Below are positions 1 through 6,239 of a stretch of DNA of 7,048 nt, one piece after another. Both the position numbers and the translations under genes were made by a program. Position 1 is the first letter of the stretch; every line of letters starts with the position of its first letter. The notes below the pieces were generated by a model. The model worked only from the letters and a program-made list of their open reading frames with translations. It was not told the origin of the DNA and did no database searches. Origin of the DNA: JAAGZL01 sp964628835 (GTDB taxonomy: Bacteria > Pseudomonadota > Gammaproteobacteria > Chromatiales > Chromatiaceae); NCBI GenBank assembly GCA_964628835.1, contig CAZVME010000110.1, positions 1 through 7,048 on the forward strand. The letters are read 5' to 3'.

Positions 1-2739
1 ATCCAGGATGTACTGCAGTCTCGGGAGCACAAACATCCAGGAACCCATGTTGGCCGACTCCTCCTGGCACCAGACAAGGTCGGCATTCTCGTATTGACCG
101 ATCTGTTCCAGCAGCAGGTCACGTGGCCAGGGGTAGATCTGCTCCACCCGGATAATGGCTATATCATCGATGCCGCGTTCCTCCCGCTCCTGGATCAGGT
201 CGTAATAGACCTTGCCGCTGCACAGCACCACCCGCCTGACCTTGTCCCTAGCCACCAGCTGTACACTCTCTCCTATAACCCTTTGGAAGTGGGTACCTGA
301 CCCCATCTCATCAAGTTTGCTAACGCAAAGCTTGTGGCGTAGTAGCGACTTTGGCGCCATCACCACCAGCGGCTTTCTGAAGTAGCTGTGTACCTGCCGG
401 CGCAGGGCGTGAAAATAGTTGGCCGGCGTGGTGATATTGACCACCTGCATATTGTCCTGGGCGCAGGATTGCAGATAGCGTTCCAGCCGGGCCGAGGAGT
501 GTTCCGGTCCCTGACCCTCATAACCGTGTGGCAGTAGCATCACCAGCCCGGACATACGCAGCCACTTGGACTCACCGGAGCTGATAAACTGATCGATGAT
601 CATCTGGGCGCCATTGGCGAAGTCACCAAACTGCGCCTCCCACAACACCAGGGTGCCCGGGTCAGAGAGGGTAAATCCGTATTCAAAGCCTAGCACCGCC
701 GCCTCTGACAGGGGGCTGTCGATCACCTCAAACCGGGCCTGATCCTGCCGGATATTATTCAGGGGAATATATTTTGACTGGTCCTCCTGATGCACCAGCA
801 CCGAGTGACGCTGGGAGAAGGTGCCACGCCCCGAGTCCTGACCCGATAGGCGCACCGGTGTGCCACCACACAGCAGTGAACCGAATGCCAGGGCCTCTGC
901 GGTGGCCCAGTCGATGCTTACACCTGCATCCAGGAGCTTGCGTTTATTCTTTAGTTGACGCAGGAGCTTTCTATGCACCACAAAGTCATCCGGCGCAGCG
1001 CTTATGGCCTGACCTATCTCCCTTAGCGACTCCACTGGAACGGCGGTGTCATAGTATTTTAACTCCTCTTCATCCTTGAGATTGGAGAGCCCCTTCCATT
1101 TACCGCCAAGCCAATCCGCCTTATCCAGCTTGTACTCACTGGCCTGATTGAATGCATGATTCAGATGCTCCCGAAAAGTACTCTCCACTTGAGCGGCGCT
1201 CTCCCGCGTATGCAGCCCCTCTTCAATCAGACGCCTGGCGTAGATATCCCGTGTGGAGTCATGCCCGGCGATGGCCTTGTACATTATGGGCTGGGTAAAA
1301 GACGGTTCATCACTCTCATTGTGGCCGTAGCGCCGATAGCAGAACATGTCGATGACCACGTCGTGCTTAAACTCCTGGCGATACTCGGTGGCAATCCTGG
1401 CCACATGCACCACCGCCTCCGGGTCATCCCCATTCACATGAAATATTGGGGCCTGGATCATCTTCGCCACGTCCGATGGATAGGGCGAAGAGCGGGAGAA
1501 GCTGGGGCTGGTGGTAAAGCCGATCTGATTGTTGACGATAAAGTGGATGGTGCCGCCAGTTCGGTAACCGGCAAGCTGGGACAGATCCAGACTCTCCGGC
1601 ACCAGGCCCTGACCGGCAAACGCCGCATCACCGTGCATCAGCAGCCCCATCACGTGATGTTTCTGCTGATCACCGGTGTGGGTCTGCTTGGCCCTGACCT
1701 TGCCCAAAACCACGGGGTTTACCGCCTCCAGATGCGAGGGATTGGCAGTGAGGGAGAGGTGCACATGATTGCCGTCAAATTCGCGGTCAGCGGATGTTCC
1801 CAGATGGTACTTCACATCACCGGAGCCCTGTATCTCGTCCGGCTGGGAGGCCTTGCCAAGAAACTCGGAGAATATGGCGCGATAGGGTTTACGCATTACG
1901 TTAGCCAGCACGTTCAGCCTGCCACGGTGCGGCATGCCGATCACCACCTCTTTTATCCCCAACTGTCCACCGCGCTTAAGGATCTGCTCCAGCGCCGGGA
2001 TCAGGCTCTCACCACCATCCAGCCCGAAACGTTTGGTGCCGGTGTGCTTGATATGCAGAAACTGTTCGAAGCCCTCCGCCTCCACCAGCCTCTCATATAT
2101 GGCCAGTTTGCCCCTTTCGGTGAACTGGGTCTGGTTGTGGATGCTCTCGATGCGGCGCTGAATCCAGGACTTCTGATCCGGCTCCTGGATATGCATAAAC
2201 TCCACGCCGATGGTTCCGCAATAGGTATCCCGTAGGATCTGCAGAATCTGGCGCAAGGTGGCAAACTCCAGCCCTAACACATGGTCGATAAAGATCTGCT
2301 GATCCATATCCGCATCGCTGAATCCATAGTTGCAGTAATCCAGCTCCGGGTGGCTGACATTACCCTCCAGTCCCAGGGGGTCGAAGCGCGCGATTAGATG
2401 TCCCCGTACCCGGTAGGCACGAATCATCATCAATGCGCGGATGGATTGCAGGGTCGCAGCCCTGGTGGACGCGGTGATCTGAGGGGTGTTGGCGGGAGCA
2501 GCACCCGGCTGGGGCCTGGATGCATCCGCTGCAACCTGGCCGATCACGCTGGACTCAATGCAGTTCCAGCTTGCACCGTGCAACTGTTTCAGGATCGAGT
2601 TGCTATCGTCTCCCAACTCAACGAAAAACTTGGCCCAACTTGAATCCACCGAATGTGGATCACTCAAATACCTGGAGTAAACCTCGGTCACAAAGGTCAG
2701 GTTGGCACCGCTTAGTGCGGTCTCGACGGAGGCTGTCAT
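1..2739 (-). CDS. sucA: 2-oxoglutarate dehydrogenase E1 component, C-terminus beyond window
   Basis: This is the thiamine-diphosphate decarboxylase subunit of the 2-oxoglutarate dehydrogenase complex, which converts 2-oxoglutarate to succinyl-CoA in the TCA cycle with E2 (SucB) and E3 (Lpd). Reading the minus strand from the ATG at 2739 gives 913 uninterrupted codons to the window edge. The E. coli protein has 933 residues, so roughly 40 C-terminal residues are missing. The N-terminal E2/E3-binding segment is present (LSGAN, then YLSDPHSVDSSW, about residues 9-35). It is followed by a Pro/Ala-rich linker (about 70-92), RVRGHLIARFDPLG (110-123), GMPHRGRLN (268-276, active-site His271), KYHLG (His312), HGDAAFAGQG (369-378, Mg-ligand Asp371), NNQIGFTT (403-410) and PHGYEGQGPEHSSARLERYL (737-756). 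An in-frame TAG lies two codons upstream, which fixes the start. Only a weak GAAG (2746-2749) serves as ribosome binding site. sucB and lpd would be expected to the left. Several signature stretches are closer to alphaproteobacterial than to gammaproteobacterial SucA as I remember them. Confidence 0.97.
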   Translation of the reverse strand, partial: MTASVETALSGANLTFVTEVYSRYLSDPHSVDSSWAKFFVELGDDSNSILKQLHGASWNCIESSVIGQVAADASRPQPGAAPANTPQITASTRAATLQSIRALMMIRAYRVRGHLIARFDPLGLEGNVSHPELDYCNYGFSDADMDQQIFIDHVLGLEFATLRQILQILRDTYCGTIGVEFMHIQEPDQKSWIQRRIESIHNQTQFTERGKLAIYERLVEAEGFEQFLHIKHTGTKRFGLDGGESLIPALEQILKRGGQLGIKEVVIGMPHRGRLNVLANVMRKPYRAIFSEFLGKASQPDEIQGSGDVKYHLGTSADREFDGNHVHLSLTANPSHLEAVNPVVLGKVRAKQTHTGDQQKHHVMGLLMHGDAAFAGQGLVPESLDLSQLAGYRTGGTIHFIVNNQIGFTTSPSFSRSSPYPSDVAKMIQAPIFHVNGDDPEAVVHVARIATEYRQEFKHDVVIDMFCYRRYGHNESDEPSFTQPIMYKAIAGHDSTRDIYARRLIEEGLHTRESAAQVESTFREHLNHAFNQASEYKLDKADWLGGKWKGLSNLKDEEELKYYDTAVPVESLREIGQAISAAPDDFVVHRKLLRQLKNKRKLLDAGVSIDWATAEALAFGSLLCGGTPVRLSGQDSGRGTFSQRHSVLVHQEDQSKYIPLNNIRQDQARFEVIDSPLSEAAVLGFEYGFTLSDPGTLVLWEAQFGDFANGAQMIIDQFISSGESKWLRMSGLVMLLPHGYEGQGPEHSSARLERYLQSCAQDNMQVVNITTPANYFHALRRQVHSYFRKPLVVMAPKSLLRHKLCVSKLDEMGSGTHFQRVIGESVQLVARDKVRRVVLCSGKVYYDLIQEREERGIDDIAIIRVEQIYPWPRDLLLEQIGQYENADLVWCQEESANMGSWMFVLPRLQYILD

Positions 2740-2814
2740 AATCTACTTCAAAACCCTTTTCGTATGGCGGTTACAGAACCAAGGAATCAAACCCCGCGAG
2801 GGGAGCCGCTTCAT

Positions 2815-2852
2815 TAGCAGTATAATTTATATGCGTAGCAGTATAGCTTATA
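2815..2852. repeat. 17-bp direct repeat, two copies at a 21-bp period
   Basis: TAGCAGTATAATTTATA (2815-2831) and TAGCAGTATAGCTTATA (2836-2852) match at 15 of 17 positions, and the first ten bases are identical. The 21-bp period is two helical turns, so bound proteins would sit on the same face of the DNA. Each copy also contains a local palindrome: TATAA-T-TTATA (2821-2831) is perfect, and its counterpart at 2842-2852 has one mismatch. A weak third copy, matching 7 of the first 10 bases, may lie at 2858-2867. This looks like a pair of operator sites in the divergent promoter region. The cognate regulator is unknown. Confidence 0.55.
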
Positions 2853-2864
2853 GGCTAAAGAAGT

Positions 2865-2891
2865 ATGAGCTATCTCAGGCAGATAAATCAT
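2865..2891. promoter_or_regulatory. possible operator dyad
   Basis: The arms ATGA-GC-TATCT and AGATA-AA-TCAT surround a 5-bp centre (CAGGC) and pair at 9 of 11 positions. The centre, at about 2878, lies near -71 relative to the start site predicted from the candidate promoter at 2913-2942, a common activator position. It does not match the FNR, Fur or NsrR consensus patterns that I know. A dyad this short can arise by chance in AT-rich DNA. Confidence 0.25.
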
Positions 2892-2912
2892 TGGCAATTT
2901 CGAATGTCACTA

Positions 2913-2942
2913 TTGAGGCCAAACATATTATTTGAGTATAGA
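2913..2942 (+). promoter_or_regulatory. candidate sigma70 promoter for the NnrS-like gene and tonB
   Basis: TTGAGG (2913-2918) and TATAGA (2937-2942) are separated by 18 bp, and each matches the sigma70 consensus at four of six positions. Transcription would begin near 2949 and give a leader of about 48 nt before the ATG at 2997. It is the best-spaced pair I found on the plus strand of this intergenic region, but only a moderate match. Confidence 0.3.
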
Positions 2943-2996
2943 CGCGGGTATCCGCAAATATTCGCACCCCCGTATTGATTCATAGATAATCTACTG

Positions 2997-4307
2997 ATGA
3001 GTCAAGCCAAGCTAATCCTGTCGCAATCCCCCCCGGCCTGGGCGCCACTGCGCTTTTTTGTCACCGCACCGATTTTTGCCATTGCCGCAGCCGTTCTGAT
3101 GTTGTGGTATGGACCTATGCCGTGGGTCAACCGCTGGTCCGCGCCGGTTTTAGCCTTCACCCATCTGCTGGTGGTTGGCTTCATGACCATGGTGATGACC
3201 GGGGCTCTGATCCAGGTGGTATCGGTGCTGCTGGGTGGCAGGATTCGCAGCATCAAGGGTATGAGCCTATTGCTTCACTCCACCCTCTCTCTTGGCACCG
3301 TCTCCCTGGCCGTGGGGTTTATCTCCAGCGAACCCTGGTTTATGCGCGGCGCGGCGGTACTGTTGGCTGCCTGGTTTAGCCTGTTTATCTGGACCATACT
3401 TAGAGGGATAACCGTCAGAACCGCTCGCAGCGACTCCGCCATCGGGATCGGCCTGGCCCTGTTCGCCCTCTCCATAACCGCCGTGTTAGGCTTATGGCTG
3501 GCGGCGGGTTACGGTTGGGACCGGGTTCCACTGCTGAGGTCGCTCACGGATACCCACCTCACCTGGGGTGTGTTGGGCTGGGTCGGCATCCTGTTGATAA
3601 CGGTAGCCTACGAGGTGGTACCCATGTTCCAGCTCACACCGCCCTACCCGGAAAAACTGACCTATTGGCTGGCACCGGCACACATCCTGGCTCTTCTGCT
3701 CTGCTCCAGCACCCTTTTGCTCCCGGAGTCACTCCTGCCGCTGATCGGTGGGGTTGCAGTTGCAACAACCATGTTTCTGTTTGCCGCAGTAACCCTGAGG
3801 CTCCAATCCAGGCACAAGAAAAAGCAAGCCAATGCGGTGGTTTGGTTCTGGCGCTGCGGCATGCTGAGCCTGATAACAGCCACATCTCTCTGGCTCTACG
3901 CCCAGACCAATGTTGATCTGTTGCAGCAGCGGTGGCAGATGTTCCTTGGGACCACTGTCATACTGGGATTTGCCCTTAGCCTGATCAACGGTATGCTGTA
4001 CAAAATCATCCCCTTTCTTATCTGGCTCCATCTAAGTGTCAGGGTAACTGAACTCAAGCTCAGCCGCCGCATGATCCCAAATATCAAAAAGATGATCCCG
4101 GACACCAGGGCCAGGGTTCAGTTCTGGCTCCACCTCTCCACTCTGGCGCTGTTTCTGGCCGCTGCCTTCAGGCCGAACTGGTTCCTCATGCCCGCCGCCT
4201 GGTTATTTGCGTTCTCGAATATTCTGTTGTTGCACAATATCGTTCTGGCCCTGCGACTCTACTCCAGAACCGAGAGTGAGATAGCACAGGCAGGAGTGGG
4301 TAGTTGA
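2997..4307 (+). CDS. NnrS/haem-copper oxidase-like 12-helix membrane protein
   Basis: This 436-residue protein consists almost entirely of hydrophobic helices, about 12 by eye (roughly 17-38, 46-79, 90-110, 116-140, 148-171, 184-212, 222-242, 247-268, 280-301, 314-340, 374-391 and 396-421), and sits in the inner membrane. Helices 2 and 6 share a pattern of THL, then glycines, then a VV(S/P) exit (His56 and His187), and helix 10 has a related segment ending in LYKIIP (334-339) followed by WLHL. A similar motif in every fourth helix suggests three four-helix repeats, as in haem-copper oxidase subunit I and the NnrS family. Further histidines in or near helices are His94, His229, His345, His379 and His413. 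Function is not established; a haem- or copper-related role in NO or respiratory stress would fit NnrS. The ATG at 2997 has no clear ribosome binding site. Its TGA overlaps the TTG start of tonB. It could instead be an uncharacterised membrane family with no bound metal. Confidence 0.6.
   Translation: MSQAKLILSQSPPAWAPLRFFVTAPIFAIAAAVLMLWYGPMPWVNRWSAPVLAFTHLLVVGFMTMVMTGALIQVVSVLLGGRIRSIKGMSLLLHSTLSLGTVSLAVGFISSEPWFMRGAAVLLAAWFSLFIWTILRGITVRTARSDSAIGIGLALFALSITAVLGLWLAAGYGWDRVPLLRSLTDTHLTWGVLGWVGILLITVAYEVVPMFQLTPPYPEKLTYWLAPAHILALLLCSSTLLLPESLLPLIGGVAVATTMFLFAAVTLRLQSRHKKKQANAVVWFWRCGMLSLITATSLWLYAQTNVDLLQQRWQMFLGTTVILGFALSLINGMLYKIIPFLIWLHLSVRVTELKLSRRMIPNIKKMIPDTRARVQFWLHLSTLALFLAAAFRPNWFLMPAAWLFAFSNILLLHNIVLALRLYSRTESEIAQAGVGS
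4292..4296 (+). promoter_or_regulatory. ribosome binding site that fixes the tonB start
   Basis: AGGAG lies 7 nt before the TTG at 4304, inside the end of the preceding gene. No such site precedes the next in-frame ATG at 4331. This supports the TTG, with translational coupling to the upstream gene. Confidence 0.7.
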
Positions 4308-5182
4308 GTCTGGCTGCAACCTTTTACGGCATGGACTCAGGCGTCAGGCTGGTAAGTCTGTTCGCCTCCATCATCCTGCATGCCGTGGTATTGATCAGCA
4401 TCCCCGTACCGTTGGGGGAGATGGGCAGCGGACCGGCCGCAAGTGACAGCGCCCTGCATATAACGGTGAAACGCTCCAAACTCTCCGATCATGCATCCCA
4501 GCAGCAGTCGACCCAGCTAGCCATGGCACAACCACCCACACCACCGCAGGTGGATGAAACCGGGAATACCACAGCACAACCAATCCCAAAACCGCCTCTC
4601 CCAATTGAGCCCAGAGAAAGACCTGAGCCGGTGGTGATCCAGGCGGTAATCACTACTCCGGCAGTTGAGCAGAGACCGGTCCCTGTCCCGGTTAGACCAG
4701 CCAAGGTCACCACTTCAGAGAGCCAGCCAAAGCCAATCAAACCGGCAGAAAAACAGCCCACCACACCAGCCAGGCCCAAGGCAGTACCGGCGCCTGCGGT
4801 GGCCTCTGTCCCGGCCCTATCAGCTGAGGAAAAAAGTACTAAAGTCAGTGCGAAAAAACCGTTGCAGATCGCTACCAAGGGCAACTCCAAGCGACTCTCC
4901 AGAGATTACAGGTCCACCCTACTGCGACTGATTGAGAGAAATAAGTATTACCCGTTGCGGGCCAGACGGCGCGGCATGCAGGGTAAGGCATTGGTGGCAT
5001 TCACAGTGAAACAGAACGGTGAGATCAAAAATATCTCCCTCTCCCGCAGTTCACAGAGACCACTACTTGACCAGGCCGCCGTCCAGACCATAAAGCGCAT
5101 GGGTAAGGCGCCGCCCTTGCCCAAGGGTGTAAACCGTAGCCGCTGGAGATTCGTGGTTCCAATTTCCTATAGCATCCATTGA
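4304..5182 (+). CDS. tonB: TonB energy-transducing protein
   Basis: TonB transmits the energy of the proton motive force, harvested by ExbB and ExbD, to outer-membrane receptors for iron complexes, haem or cobalamin. The 292-residue protein has the full layout: an N-terminal membrane anchor (about 14-33) with Ser22 and His26 in the S-x3-H arrangement of E. coli Ser16/His20; a long Pro/Lys/Glu-rich periplasmic spacer (about 75-165); and a C-terminal TonB domain (about 200-290) with YYPLRARRRGMQGKALVAF and later LLDQAAVQTIKRMGKAPPLP. The start is TTG, chosen because of the AGGAG site 7 nt upstream and the 4-bp overlap (TTGA) with the preceding gene. exbB and exbD are not in the window. The overlap with the NnrS-like gene means the two are almost certainly co-transcribed. 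A binding protein and permease follow after 199 bp, so TonB probably serves a receptor for the same substrate. Confidence 0.93.
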   Translation: MSLAATFYGMDSGVRLVSLFASIILHAVVLISIPVPLGEMGSGPAASDSALHITVKRSKLSDHASQQQSTQLAMAQPPTPPQVDETGNTTAQPIPKPPLPIEPRERPEPVVIQAVITTPAVEQRPVPVPVRPAKVTTSESQPKPIKPAEKQPTTPARPKAVPAPAVASVPALSAEEKSTKVSAKKPLQIATKGNSKRLSRDYRSTLLRLIERNKYYPLRARRRGMQGKALVAFTVKQNGEIKNISLSRSSQRPLLDQAAVQTIKRMGKAPPLPKGVNRSRWRFVVPISYSIH

Positions 5183-5255
5183 TATGTAATAGTGAATATT
5201 CAGCAGGTTTTACTATCCATGTGTGTAGTGAAATAATCCGCTACTATTGATACTC

Positions 5256-5269
5256 GCGCGGAGCGCGGA
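5256..5269. repeat. 7-bp tandem duplication GCGCGGA x2
   Basis: GCGCGGA occurs twice in tandem in an otherwise AT-rich spacer. It overlaps a short inverted repeat, CGCGC-GGA-GCGCG (5255-5267), which could form a small GC-rich hairpin. Its role is unknown. Confidence 0.4.
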
Positions 5270-5310
5270 GCACGAACTTTCTTGAAGTGGTGCTATGTTC
5301 ATAGGCGACA

Positions 5311-5356
5311 GAACAGATGTTTAAAACTTCCTATTTAAAACAGACCCTATCTGTTC
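5311..5356. repeat. inverted repeat enclosing a TTTAAAAC direct repeat
   Basis: GAACAGAT (5311-5318) is the exact reverse complement of ATCTGTTC (5349-5356), which gives an 8-bp stem around a 30-nt loop. The loop contains TTTAAAAC twice (5320-5327 and 5334-5341). It ends 25 bp before the ATG at 5382, so it could be an mRNA leader structure or a pair of operator half-sites. Confidence 0.4.
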
Positions 5357-5381
5357 CGGCAGTATATTGTCCTCCTCTGTC

Positions 5382-6239
5382 ATGCTGAACCACATCGATT
5401 TACGATTTCAAAAAAGAGCACTGAACACCATTTACTCTATATTGTTTGTTGCTTGCATTTTTCCAGCAGTGGTGAGTGCGGCAAAACCCCAGCGTATCGC
5501 TTCTATTAATCTGTGTACCGATCAGCTGCTTCTGATGCTGGTTACGCCAGATAGAATCGCCTCCATCAGCTCTCTCTCGCTGGATCCACACAGCTCCTAT
5601 ATGGCGACAGCAGCAAGCAGTCATCGGATTAATCACGGTAAGAGCGAAGAGCTTCTGCCCCTGAAGCCAGACCTGATCCTTGCCAGCAGCCTTGCCGCCA
5701 GACCAGCGGTAGAACTGATGCGCCATCTCGGTTACAAAGTTGAGGTGCTACCCCTGGCCACAGACCTGGATGGCATCCGAAAAAACATCAGACAACTGGC
5801 GCTACTGGTGGGGGAAGAGCGTAGAGGCGAACAGCTTATTCGACAGATGGATAAGAGAATAACAGCCGTAACCAGCCGCTTGGCAGCTACCAGACCCAAG
5901 GCGATATTTTATCAGCCCCGAGGTTATACCAGTGGTAGTAATACCTTGCAGGACGAGGCGATGCGGCTGGCAGGCTGGAGCAATGTTGCTTCAGAAATCG
6001 GGGTGTCTGGTTACAGCTCCATTGGCCTGGAGGAGTTGCTCATGGCCCAGCCGCAGCAGATCTTCACCTCCAGCTATGCGCCAGGCACCAGCTCCATGGC
6101 CCAGCGTCTGCTACAACACCCGGTGATCCACACGCTGACCCGGGAGCGCCCCATGGTTGAGATCAGTTATCGTCTGTGGATCTGTGATGGCCCCATGATC
6201 GCCGATGCGATTGAGGCCCTGGCCTCCGCTCACCAATGA
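5382..6239 (+). CDS. periplasmic iron-complex/corrinoid ABC transporter binding protein
   Basis: This 285-residue protein belongs to the FepB/BtuF type of periplasmic binding proteins, which deliver ferric siderophores, haem or cobalamin to a FecCD-type permease. It begins with a Sec signal peptide: a basic segment around residues 8-12, a hydrophobic core at about 16-31 and probable cleavage after VSA (31-33). Cys25 has no good lipobox, so it is probably soluble. The mature part starts with RIASINLCTDQLLL (38-51) and continues with INHGKSEELLPLKPDLILA (83-101), GYTSGSNTLQDEAMRLAGWS (181-200) and GLEELLMAQP (215-224). Glu89 and Glu217 align with the two glutamates by which BtuF docks on its permease. 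I chose the ATG at 5382 over a TTG at 5367; neither has a ribosome binding site, so the start is uncertain. The stop overlaps the permease start (ATGA). The substrate cannot be named from sequence alone. Confidence 0.88.
   Translation: MLNHIDLRFQKRALNTIYSILFVACIFPAVVSAAKPQRIASINLCTDQLLLMLVTPDRIASISSLSLDPHSSYMATAASSHRINHGKSEELLPLKPDLILASSLAARPAVELMRHLGYKVEVLPLATDLDGIRKNIRQLALLVGEERRGEQLIRQMDKRITAVTSRLAATRPKAIFYQPRGYTSGSNTLQDEAMRLAGWSNVASEIGVSGYSSIGLEELLMAQPQQIFTSSYAPGTSSMAQRLLQHPVIHTLTRERPMVEISYRLWICDGPMIADAIEALASAHQ

Larger units (their letters stand above)
2740..2996. other. divergent intergenic region between sucA and the NnrS-like gene
   Basis: These 257 bp separate two divergently transcribed genes and must hold the sucA promoter and probably the promoter of the plus-strand operon. 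The part from about 2810 to 2945 is clearly AT-rich compared with the flanking genes. Besides the elements listed separately, there is a short hairpin, CCCC-GCGA-GGGG (2792-2803), in the presumed sucA leader, and a TATAAT hexamer (2821-2826) that has no matching -35 box on the plus strand. On the minus strand I saw -35-like hexamers (GTGACA, TTGCCA) but no well-spaced -10, so I do not call a sucA promoter. A 77-codon reading frame across this region has no recognisable features and I do not treat it as a gene. Confidence 0.7.
5183..5381. other. intergenic leader between tonB and the binding-protein gene
   Basis: These 199 bp hold no gene that I can recognise. There are several short symmetric elements: GAATATTC (5194-5201), CTATG-TT-CATAG (5293-5304), a GC-rich tandem repeat near 5256 and an inverted repeat at 5311-5356. 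No stem followed by a T run marks a terminator after tonB, so read-through is possible. I found no convincing sigma70 pair and no cobalamin riboswitch core. CCTCCT (5371-5376), which resembles the anti-Shine-Dalgarno sequence, lies where a ribosome binding site would be expected. Confidence 0.6.

Noticed and set aside
280..310. Apparent foreign stretch containing GGGTACCTGACCCC inside sucA
   Set aside because: The minus-strand frame reads through it without interruption as EMGSGTHFQRV, which aligns with the corresponding part of E. coli SucA, so it is ordinary coding sequence and not an insertion.
1156..2235. Long 359-codon plus-strand reading frame opposite sucA
   Set aside because: It lies wholly antisense to an intact, strongly conserved sucA, has no recognisable domain, and such frames arise from codon bias on the opposite strand.
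2702..2935. 77-codon plus-strand frame across the sucA start and the intergenic region
   Set aside because: It overlaps the sucA N-terminus on the opposite strand, covers the AT-rich repeats, has no convincing ribosome binding site or protein features, and is best explained by chance.
4331..4333. ATG as an alternative start of tonB
   Set aside because: It has no ribosome binding site, whereas the TTG at 4304 has AGGAG at 7 nt and overlaps the preceding stop.
5183..5270. Rho-independent terminator after tonB
   Set aside because: The short stems present are weak or have long loops, and none is followed by a run of T on the plus strand.
5183..5381. Cobalamin riboswitch or Fur box before the importer genes
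   Set aside because: I found no GCCACTG-type B12 box and no stretch matching the 19-bp Fur consensus well (the best alignment tried gave about 9 of 19).
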